Shown piece by piece: positions 11,049 through 22,600 of a DNA stretch of 64,000 bases. The DNA comes from Harmonia axyridis (lineage: Eukaryota > Arthropoda > Insecta > Coleoptera > Coccinellidae). Both the position numbers and the translations under genes were made by a program. Location: assembly GCF_914767665.1 (NCBI RefSeq), contig NC_059501.1:78900798-78964797 (forward strand), given 5' to 3'. The notes below the pieces were generated by a model. The model ran no database searches. It was not told the DNA's origin and saw nothing but the letters and a program-made list of their open reading frames with translations. Position 1 is the stretch's first letter. Each line of letters opens with the position of its first letter.

Positions 11049-12547
11049 CTGAAAAGTATAGATTTTTAAACCTTGCTATTAGTAAGTTATCTGCAAAAGC
11101 GGTAAAAAGTATAGGTAGTTTTGAAAAAAATTTGAACCTTGCTATTATTAAGTCATCTGCGAACCTGGTAAGTTGTTCTTATGCTGAAGTATCATTTTAT
11201 TATATTTTAATACATTCATAGGAGAAAACATTTAATGTCTGTGTATATAGCTAGATAAAAGTGGGAATCTATATTTAATTAACCAACTTAGGGTCTCGAG
11301 TAGATGTTACTTCGATTTTTTTCCTATTATTCCCAAACTATACCGACTACATTTTTTTAATTCCAATTTTGTCAGAATTTTTTCCCAATAGACTGTACTT
11401 TCAGAGTTTTAAAAATTCAGACTAAAGTTATTTTTGAGTTAAGCTCAAAATCGTATTTTTTTAATAAATCAAAAAATATAATGTACATGTAAATATAATT
11501 TATTATAGATCTCCCGCCCATTTTTCAGTTTTTCAAAACTTACCTTGTTTGAAAAGAAACACAATCTTAACAGAATGAATTTAACTGAAAAAAAGATAAA
11601 AACAGCTAGAACCATGTGAATATACAGCACCGATAATCAGTGAAAAACAAAATAATGAAAAATAAAAAGATTACTTCTTGTGAATTACAGCCAGCATAAC
11701 CAATATAAGTCATCTGAAATTCCCCAGATTACAAGCAAAAATATTATTCTTATCTGACCTTGAAATTGAGGACGTGCATTTTAGGCGGGGGACAAGAAAG
11801 CTGTAAACAAAGTAAGATATTTTATTTATTGATTGTGTCTGATAAAGTTGTTAAAGATAAAACACTTGAAACTGAAAATCTCTAATAAGAGCTTATAATA
11901 TGGATAGATATTAATGTTCTAAGAATAAGAGGATATTTGTGGCATTTTATAACTTCATTCGATGGTTAGACAGAAACAGTGTTACCAATGCTACTTCACT
12001 GAAAATTCCGAATTTTATGTCAAAAAGTCCGCGCCAACCGAAAAAAATCCGCTAGTTCATAGAACTATATATTAAATAAAAAAACTCAAAAAATTGAATA
12101 TTTTTCAAGTTAAAGCTCAAGTTAAAGAAAATATTTGACTGGCTTTTTCTGGTTTACAACGAAAATATATGCCCAATATTATATTTAACAATATTTGCAA
12201 TATGGTTTCGCTAGTGCTGTCATCTAGCGTTAATATTTAACGAAATGGTTTGCCTATAGGTTCCTGCAATACATGTAGGTGGATTGTGTGTTACAGGATT
12301 TTGAACTTTTGGAATTGTGTAGTAATAGTAAAATTTTTATTAGCTTCAAGCTATAAAGTTTATAATATAACAATAGAATAAAATTTCAGGTGATTCACTC
12401 AATATCTATTCTTAATATCACATATTATCAGTCTTTTGAATTGATTTAAATTATCCGCACATCTTAGAAATACTGGTAAATTGATTGTACAGGGTGGGCG
12501 AATTTCGATATTTTTAGCACTTCAACTTTTTAATCAGAGGAGATATA
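11049..12547. other. Region upstream of the FAN1-like exons, no coding exon confirmed
   Basis: AT-rich. A potential small exon at 11544-11584 (TTTTCAG acceptor, GTAAGT donor) has the right phase but an in-frame TAA, so it could only be untranslated leader. No UBZ-type Cys/His exon was seen. The FAN1 promoter may lie here. Confidence 0.4.
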
Positions 12548-12760
12548 CAGGCTGTCCGGGAATATGTGGGAAATCTCTCGGATTCAGATAAAACATAAAA
12601 AAACATGATGATAAGTTCCCATCTTTTTTTCTTAGCGGCCCTCTACGGAGATACGGCCTCCTAAATGACGTCACTGTAACTACTCAATATAATTTGAAAA
12701 ATATTTGATATGATGAACAGTAGTAGGGACTGAGAAGAACTTTTTTTCAGTTTCATTTAT
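12548..12760 (-). mobile_element. MITE family X, truncated copy
   Basis: Begins TA/CAGGCTGTCCGGGAATATG and runs inverted relative to 19580-19889 and 56416-56682. It includes the shared GATACGGCCTCCTAAATGA block. Similarity fades after about 12735. Confidence 0.6.
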
Positions 12761-12849
12761 CAAAATGTAAATTTCTCGGGCAACTCATAAAAGTGCATGA
12801 CGTCACAGGTTGCACTCAGTGCACACTTGCAACAAGCAGAAAACGCTAT

Positions 12850-12970
12850 AAGACACCTTTATGTTGAGGTGACTCTGCTGCAACGCTTCGACCCCTATAA
12901 ATATGCCGGGGCCATAGTGAGTGTGGCGCGAAACCCGTAACGCCCTCTCTTAAGAAGACTTAGTCACTAC
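12850..12970 (-). repeat. GC-rich structured element, second and diverged copy
   Basis: Read on the minus strand from 12970 it shares with 17048-17384 the start GTAGTGACT, then GGCGTTAC, GGTTTCGCG and CACACTC, then GCAGAGTCACCTC and GGTGTCTT. Similarity stops there. The outer stem between GTGACT and AGTCAC is kept. It also carries a TATTTATA stretch absent from the other copy. Confidence 0.6.
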
Positions 12971-13862
12971 AAAAGTAAGAGATTTGATGTCCTTTGCTAT
13001 CCATGTAATATTCAGTCGATGTTGCCATATCGAGCAATGGAAACGAAACGCTTTAAATTTTGAGTTCCCAATATTATTTTTCCATTTTTATTAAGAGTCA
13101 TAATTTTTTTTTTTTAATATTCAAAGTTGAGAAGGCATATTTGAAATGTGATGTTTCAACAATATTGCATAACTAATATTCCGTTTGAAGGAGAATAGAT
13201 AGGTAATTGATTAAATTAATGATTCAATTTTTGGCTTTTTCTCATAAATATATTCATATATTATAATACATGAAATAAAATTTTTCATATTACATTGTGA
13301 ATTTGTATATACAGTTTGAAGTAAGAAGTTTCCTTATATGGGAAAATAAATACCATTATATATTTGAGTCCCAATCATCTCAATTTAAATCCTTCATTTC
13401 AACCATATAGAAGAAGATTTTTCTAACTTTCATTATCTAATATATGTCCTCCGTATATGTTTGAAATTACTCATCCATACATATCTCTATTCATTAGATA
13501 AATGAATTTTTTTCTTCACAGCAACCAACGGAACCAAGGAACTTATATTAACTTAACTAAGATCTAGTTACAATTTTTTTGAATTCCGATTTTTCAAATT
13601 TCAAAAAAGAAATAATACATGAGATTCAATTAATATTCTGGCTTTTCGACACAAATATTACAAATTAAGAATTTTTTTACTGTTCGAATTTTTATAATTT
13701 CTGAATGGTTTGCAATTCCAACAAGAGGTATCGAAGTATCATTTTGAAATCTTGCATCAATTCAGAAACACACTGTATTTTTGTCTAATTTCCTCGAGAT
13801 TTTAATCGAATAATATGTGTGTGAGAAATATGTACAGTTCTTGAAACTTCAATTGAACTTAT

Positions 13863-14059
13863 TCAGTTGATGTTGCCCTTGTGATTCATGTATCCATTGA
13901 AAGAATGTGGCAACATCTTGTCTATGGCAGCTCTCCTCAACTTGGTGCATGTCGCCAACAGTGCACACCCCAACAAACACATGAGTGTACCACCAATTGC
14001 CAACAGGGCCGAAAACCATCCTGTTTTCATGCAGACTGTGCCTGGATCGCCGCGATTAA
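13863..14059 (-). CDS. ZP gene exon 12, transmembrane helix and stop
   Basis: 197 nt after an AATTTCAG acceptor, ending in TGA. Encodes NRGDPGTVCMKTGWFSALLA, continuing through the IGGTLMCLLGCALLATC membrane segment to KLRRAAIDKM and NHKGNIN. The phase fits exon 11 exactly. Confidence 0.88.
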
Positions 14060-17000
14060 CTGAAATTGAGGAATAATAAAATAAATAATAATAATAATAA
14101 ATAAAAGAATTTTTTTTTTGAATTCATGATGAAGTATTGTCCATCGCTGGCCTTTACTTTATCCCATCTGTCGGGCCGCGTACGAATCCTGCGTTGAAAA
14201 AACTGGTCATCTTTTGAAACGATTCTCGAATTGATACAATTTTTCACTTTTTCATAAGACCGAAAGTACTGGTGAGCCAGGCCGTGTGCCATTGATCGAA
14301 ACAAGTGATAGTCCGAGAGAGCAACGTCTGGAGAATACGGCGGGTGGAGTAGGACATACCATTTCAACGTTTCCAGGTATGTCTTGACCACTTTCGCAAC
14401 ATGGAGTCGAGCATTGTCATGCTGTAAAAACACTTTCTCTAATTCTGTGGTTATTCCGTTCATTCTTCCACATCTTGTAGAACAAAATCGTGCGAGAATA
14501 TATCAGAAACGCACAGTTTTCATGGTTATATTTTATTATTCTATGTTGGTACTCCGAACTTTCCGCCACGGCTTTATCTGTCAATTCATCAATTTGCCTT
14601 AAAGAAATCAGTTCTGCCAACCAACATTTTTCAATGCAAAAATCACTAAAATATATTTATGGAAATATTTCATTAATTTCAATGAAAATGCAATGAATTA
14701 GAGAAAATAATGTATAATACACGTACAGAAGGCTCATTCTACCACTCGTTCATTCCAAAACTCGTCACTTCGTGGCTCGTTTTTGAATTTTGAACTCGTG
14801 GAAGAATATCAATGCCTTCTGCACTTGTATTATAAATAACTATTATCATGCCTCTCGTTGTATTGCGGCCGTTTGTCTTTCAATGCTCAGCTCAAACGCA
14901 TTAATTGCGTTCGATAACGATTGCCTGTGATTGTTTCAGTCGGTTTTAACACCTGTTAATATACAACGCCCAGCTGGTCTCACCAAATACTGAGCATGAC
15001 CTTGGAATCGTGAATATTCGGTTTGGCCGTCGACATGGAAGAAGCATGGCCGGGGTATACCTATGATTTTCTGCGCTTAGGATTATCTTAATGAGTCCAT
15101 TCTCGTATCCAGTCACAATGCGATGCAGTAATTTCTTCCGTCTTTGCCTTGCAAGTAGCTGTTCACAAGCAAACAAACGTCGTTCAACATCTCTCGGCTT
15201 CAATTAGAACGGCACCCAATTTCCTTGTTTCTGAATCATTCACATCATCATTTCAGTCGTTTTGAAATGGCTTGTTGCGTCACTCCCAATGATGCCAATT
15301 CTTGTTGCATTTGACCCGAGTCTTGTTCAAGTAATGCCTCCAATTCTGCATCTTCGAAAACCTTCTCTCTTCCCCTGTCATGCTGGTCTTCGACGTACAA
15401 TTCATTGTTCTTTAACTAATAGCGGCTCATTTGAGATAATTCGATGAGCCTCAGCCGCAGATTTCTCCATATTAAATCAGAACATTAAAACCTCCCGCAA
15501 ATTACGAGAATTTGGCTCATAAGCTGACATGTTTAATCTAGAATAACTTTATGATGTAGACATAAATAGACAACTATTTCGATGGCGTTATGTTCACAAA
15601 CACCTAACCTTATTGTATGACATCTACGATCTATTTATTTCGACTACCACTAGAGTGACTTGATAGAATCACTGTAACTACCACTAATACCGCTACAGGC
15701 ATCTATTGCAAAATGGCGGAAGCGAAGCTGTACACCTAATATTTCTCGAAGTGGCCACCGAGATCTTGTGATTTAATACATCCAAAATTTTTATTTGAGA
15801 TCACGTGAAAGATTGGATCATAATAGTTAATGAAACGACAATTGAAAAAATAAAAAAAATATTACCAGATAAAGTTAGATTTCTGTCTTCATCAGTTTCG
15901 CCCTCTTGTAGCACACGTAAGGACTGAAAAAGGTTCAAATTTTCCGATAAACTAGGAGGAGTAACCAGAGATGAGTTGTTGTCTGCGATGGATCTCTTTC
16001 TCAAATTTTTAACGTTCCTCCAGTGACAAGGCTGACTCTGGAAATATAAAATCATGGAAGTATATCATTATAGATACAAATGATAAATAGGTACAGTACT
16101 TACTGGACACCTTCCATGGCACATTCTGACATCGCATTCAATGTATAAAGCAGGAGATCCTGTGAATCTGAAGGTTTTCATGTACGCGAAAACCTGAGTT
16201 TCAAAAAGGCCTGATTCCGACCAGGATCCTCTAAATCTTGATATTAGCTTATCGTCAACCGGACATCTGAAAAGTATTTTTAACATTAAATCATACAGAA
16301 AAAGAGAAGTGTAGGTACTCTATGGTACATCAGCTGATAGGGGTGACAAATAAGCTGATGTCCGTTAGATTGAAGATAGTCTGTGATTTTTTTTAGTGAT
16401 TTTTGCTTGGTGACATAAAAAACCTTCTTACCCATATTCATCAATCAGTTGTATCTTTTTGGTTGCGCCATTGTGAGCATAACAGTCATTGACAACGATA
16501 TCGAATCCATCTGAAAGAAGAAGAATAATGTAAAATAAATCTAGAAAAAATAGTAAAATAGAATTTTACTACTCTATGGTTGGAGGCACTGATTAAGACT
16601 TGAGCAGGTAAGTGATTTTTTTAGTTATTACCATCTGGAAATTTCTTTATATTAACTCGAAAAAAACTTTGAAAGAATTGAAATTAAATTCTTCAAAATC
16701 AATATCAATGTCAGACATCAAAATATAGAACAAATAGAAAGTAGTTCGAGCACGTGCGCATGTCTTAACTAAGAACTAACAATAGAGTGCATAAACGCCA
16801 CTGAATTCTTAGGTTTAGTTCTTAGTTCTTAGGAATGGTGCTTAAACCCACCATTATATGAGGCTTCACTTACCGTATTTACTACGCATATAAATTATCA
16901 AAGTGAGTGGGTCTCCAACTCTGACTGGTCCTGTTACTCTGTTTCCAGAAGTTCCATAGCCGTATCTTATTTCCATGTAACATTCTGGTGGTGTTAGCGT

Positions 17001-20000
17001 AAACACCACAGGGTTTCCTGTGGCAACTCTGAAAATTATGCTAATGTAGTGACTCTGAATGCCCGAGAGGAGGCGTTACTGGTTTCGCGTCACACTCTAG
17101 CGCGGTACCGGTGGGTTCATGAGACTCACCGTACTAGGGCAGAGTCACCTCTCCAAGATGGAGTGGAGGGTGTCTTGGGCAGAGATCGCTGGATTGGCCA
17201 GCCGATGAGTCCATCAGCGATCTCGGGACGAAACACCTCAATCCCTTGTGAAAGGGCTCCCCCAAGGTCTGTAGATTACACAGGTTGCCTCGTAACTTGG
17301 ATTGAAGAGTGGGGTAACGCGTCATCCGGTGTCTGTCAAGGTCTATAGAGTGTCTGTATCGCCATTGGCCATCATTGACAGACATTTTATCCTAGCTATT
17401 TTATGATTGAAGATATTTAAGACTATTTAGGAGAGGCTACAAACGATATACGCGATCAAACTAATAAGAAAATCCGTGAAAACCCACGATTTCATTACAA
17501 TCAAATGTTATTTATTTGAATGTGTAAACCGAGTGACGTCACGAACGGTTGACGCTGATTGGTCGAAAGTTACGAGACAACCTGTCTAAATCTATAAACC
17601 TTGGGGCTCTCCTACGTGAATTTTAAGACACAATAATACTAAAGGGTTTTCCAACAGGAAGTTCATTTTGAAAAGCCTGCTATCTGGGCAACTGTCACTT
17701 TCGAAGTGTCATCTTTTGACATTTGATAAGTTAAAATAGGTACGCCATCACTAAAAATGGAATGATGCAAGCTTCAACAACTCAATAAAAATATAAAATT
17801 CACAACAGAAATGGTGAACATTATGCAGTATCAGTTCGCAAAACTAAAGCACTTTTGGCTTGTGCAATAGTGAAAGCGGTGGAAAATTTAAGCTGTTGGG
17901 AGAATCACTGAAAAACAACTGAGAATATTGCACCTACACGAACTTGGCTCGAGAAAGACTCGCCAAACTCTCAAACTACGAGTATACTCGTTTTTTATCT
18001 AATATCAAAATGGTACCTCTTATTGAAAAAATCTTCATGTGGGTCGCGAAGAAAAAACATTATGAACTTACTCAACATCCAGGAAAGGAAAAGTGACAGT
18101 TTTCCAAAAGTCATATCCGTATTCACAGGTCACTTTGAAATGCTCATCGAATTCTTCTTCGATCAATGGATTGTATTGTACCGTAACAGTGTTCCACATA
18201 AAGTTTTTCTGAAAAGTAAATGACATTGAAATATCAAATTTTGAGTAGAGAGTAATAACGTGAAGTCAAACTCTTGTTCATTATTAGCTACAGGGTTTTT
18301 CACGTAACAGGTTCACTAGCTTTTGAGGTTTATGCTTTGATATCAATATTGAAAAGTAATCCATCACAATGATATTATTTTTCAGAAGCTATCCACTATA
18401 TTTATATAGTCGGATTCAGAATCGATTGGGCATTCAGAAAATATAAGAAAATATTATGAAGTATATTTTGCAAGGAAAAATTTTCTGTTTTCTAGAAAAC
18501 CGAAAGTTCAAATGGAGAAACAATTGATGAGAAATTGTCCCTAGACCTTCTTATTTTGAAAACCAGTCAAATTAAATACTTATACTTAATCTTGAAGAAG
18601 TCTAAGTTTAAGCTTAAAACAAAACATTTTGTATGGCGCTCACATCGAATATGGCAATATCAATAACAGCGCCACCTACGGAAGCAAAGGGAAGTATCGG
18701 CAATCCCGAGATCGCATTGCTTGACGTGTCTTAAACAAAATCTTGAACACAACAATCTTTTTAGACATCTTAGTTGACTCAACATTTCAGCTGAATATGT
18801 CTATTAATTTTGAAAATCGAAACATTGATTTTTACTTCAGAGCTTGATAAGAGTTTAAGCAACGAATAGAAGTGTGGAAATATGTAAAGTAGAAGTAGGA
18901 AAATATTTTTCCCACAACTACCATTAAATACAATTTCTTATTTACTGTGGGTGCTTTGCTGTTGTCTTCATTGTGTGTGTTCTTTCCTAGGGTTCCACAT
19001 CTGTTCAGTTGAATGTAGAATTCATAATAGTCCCTTCCTGTTCCATTAATGTACATACAATCAGGGTCGTAGGCATATCCTGGAATCAAAAGTATTTCGA
19101 ATATTTTTATTCAGATCTGTCAAATACATACTAACTGACAAAGAAACTGCAACACTCAGAAGGAGATGTTTCAATTAAATTTTTTTTGGTGAAACAAAGA
19201 TAGTATAGCAGGGAGTACCTATATGATTGAAATTTGGAGAAAATAACGAAAAGTAAATTAGCTCTTTTAGTTTATCAGGGGCGGCTGTTAACGTGCCTTC
19301 CTGTACCAAAACTGCATAGTTAAGAATCTTTGTAATTTTGTCGGATTCAATAACATATACTAGAACTTTTTTGTTCCTTGAATAACTTTCGTTTCACACT
19401 TTGTTGCCAACTTAAAAAAAATAGAATTCATGGTTCTTTTTAATAGAAACAAAAAAAAAAAATTTCTTTGTTATTTTGTATTTCGAAAACAGTTAATTTT
19501 ATCGACGATGAACAAAAGTACCTTTTTTTAGCTTAATGTTCAAGCTATCCAAATTTGTTTTTTTCTACTCCTTATCATACAGGGTGTTGAAAATGTAAGC
19601 ATTAAAATGTACAACCTAATCCGCCTCTGATAAACTGAAGTAGCTAATTTGAATTTAAGGGTAGTATTTCAAGAGATCCTTACTACTGTTTATCATATCA
19701 AATTTTCTTCAAGTTATATTAAGTAGTTTGAAATTTATTCCAGTAAAATGGATTTCCAGTGACTTCATTTAGGAGGCCGTATCTCCGTAGGGAGGTCCTC
19801 TAGGAAAAAAAATGATGGGAACTTGTCATCTTATTTTTTTATGTTTTATCTGAATCCGAGAGACTTCCCACATTTTCCCGGACATCCTGTATAATATTAT
19901 TTTTCTGATACCTCATTTTGTAATATAAGATTGTTCTTACCAGCTGAATAGACCAAACCACTGAACGTTCCATTGAATCCAACCCTGATCTTCATGTAAT

Positions 20001-21612
20001 CATCCTGACATTCCGCTTCAATATCTAGAATCAAGAGGTTTTTTTATTATTTGTAAAGCACTTCAATATAAAAAATGTTATATTAAATGAATCTAACGGC
20101 ATTCAGACAAATTTTCAATTCTGGAAAATTTGTCTGAATGCCGTTAGATTGATTTGATATATTATATATACAGACGCTAAACCAATATTTATAAAAATAT
20201 TGTTTTCTCATACTTGTTGAAATACATCAAGAATTAATAGAATTTTTGAACGGTCGTTCTCAAAACTGAATTTTGCCTATAATTATGATGTGATCAAATG
20301 ATCTTGATATTGTTATTTCATATCATATTCGTCTGAAGAGGCCAAAACACTTGCCAGAAAAGGAACACACACTCCTTTCATCGGCCTGAAACCTTTCTAA
20401 GGTGCAGACAAATGTACATTCAAGAGAAAAACTCTGGCGGTATATTCCTGGTTTAGCTCTGATGAGGGTCACAATAGATCATTAGGTCGCAGCGAAACGA
20501 ATCATCTTTAATTAAATCTAATCTAATCTAAATCATATTCGCGTCCGTCTGTTTTGTTGCCACGGACATTTTTGGGAATTTCCTTTCGATAGGTGTATTT
20601 TTTGTATTTTTTCTCGATCGTATCTACAGTTTTGAAATGGGCAAAAAAAAATTCAAAGGGCGAGACTTTCCCAATCTCTATGGTGTCCTCTATCAGTGTA
20701 TTGCGGTGTTTCATCCCAGCACCACTGATGGAATCATGAGTATGGCAACTCATTGGTCCCTGTCCTATCCACCCTCCATCTACAGCAGAGAGTGGTATCC
20801 TTTTCCGACTAATAGGAATTATTAACCTAGCTTGATTTGTTCTCCTTCCATATTGGCAATTGGAGTGACGAAATAAAAAACGATCTTGTAATATTTATAG
20901 CGTTTTCCATGCATGAAATGATGAAGTAAGTCATTTGCATTTCCGATTAAAGATCTGATCCTTTTTTTTTCAAGAATTGTGACCGTTCTACACCCAAACG
21001 TCTGCTTTTACTGTTAGCACTCAAGCATATCTGAATCTTTAATTATTATGATGAAAGTGAATCTTGTTTTAACCTTGGACATCAACATGCATATTGTAGT
21101 ACTGCAAGAAATGGGTCATCTTGAGGCAGATTTGTGCTGAAGGATTGAAGGAACACGATATTACCATAGTTACCAAAGTATTAATGCCTATTATGTGATG
21201 ACTGATCAGTTTTGTTAACAACACACTAATATTTTGCAAATTCTTTATCGAAACACCATGAAGCGGAGTGCGTAATTCTAAAGGGTGTTTTTTTAGAGCT
21301 ATAGAACTTTAAATTGCAATAAAACAACGATGGATTATTCGATTGACATGAATTTTATTTATCCGCAAGATAATCTTGTGGCATTACATTTTAAATATGA
21401 TTTCTGGCATATGACCTCCACGGCTGGCTCGGATGTAGTCCAATCTGGACGTCCAATTTTCGATGACTTTTTTCAACATTTGTGGCCGTATATCGGCAAT
21501 AACACGGCGAATGTTTTCTTCCAAATGGTCAAGGGTTTGTGACTTATCCGCATATACCAATGACTTTACATATCCCCCAGTGACGGCTCGTGCCCTCGAG
21601 ATGTGGGTCGGC

Positions 21613-21673
<61 letters not shown>

Positions 21674-22056
21674 ACAATTTTAATTCCCAATATACAACAA
21701 TAGTTATAAGTTAGATAAGGGGTGTGGGAAAATTGATAAGTGTTATAATGTCACTCTTCTTTATTTCATTTAGTCGACGTTTCGATCCCGATGGGGACCT
21801 TCTTCAGGACTCTACAATAGCAATAAAAAACAGTCAAAATAAGGCAATCACAAAACATGTAAAAATAGTACATACCGAAATACAGAGTTGTAAAGATCTT
21901 ATTTAAACACAAATCAATAGCTCTCAAGAAAGCAACTAACAAGAACATCAACAACTTCAGCGAAAAAAGATCTGATACTTCGTTAGTAAAGGAGTAGAAA
22001 TCAATTATAATAAGTAAATAAGGTAAACAGAATAATCATCAAAATGAGAGGTTGTG

Positions 22057-22132
<76 letters not shown>

Positions 22133-22529
22133 CAACAGACCTGACATGGTCGTTTGGGAGAAACGCAAGAAGTCGGCAACCATCATCGATTTTTCAGTGC
22201 CGCTTGACCAGAATCTCTCAAAGGCTTATGGCGAAAAAATAACGAAATACGAAGCCTTATCAAGACAGATGAAGAGCACCTACCAACTGAATAACGTAAA
22301 AGTAAAGCCACTGATTATTAGCTGTAACGGGTTGGTGCACCGAAAAACAGTAAAACATCTACTTGAGATGGATCTCCCCCATAACACCATTGCATGGATG
22401 CAGAAGGCCGTAATTTTGGGAACGGTCAACATAATACGGCAAGTACTTTTCCCTCATTAACAGATGGGATGGCTCTTGGCAGCGATGCCCGGGTCATCTG
22501 ACTGATCCACATTGCGTGTGAAGGTAAAA

Positions 22530-22600
<71 letters not shown>

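Larger units (their letters stand above)
10478..11085 (-). repeat. Tandem-duplicated FAN1 module, unit 2
   Basis: Partner of 9130-9712. Intronic parts are about as similar as the exonic parts, which fits a segmental duplication of an exon pair. Both copies keep acceptors, donors, phases and open frames. Confidence 0.75.

Noticed and set aside
11544..11584. Possible additional FAN1 coding exon
   Set aside because: Splice signals and phase fit, but there is an in-frame TAA. It could be leader only.
12860..12930. TATAAATA considered as a promoter for FAN1
   Set aside because: It lies inside a repeat copy, almost 2 kb upstream, with no supporting initiator.
17049..17348. 99-codon frame in the GC-rich element considered as a protein
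   Set aside because: The region folds into many stems on itself, GC-rich DNA has few stops, and the peptide has no domain features.
22001..22242. Open frames of alternating Tyr-Ile on both strands
   Set aside because: They are translations of TA dinucleotide repeats.
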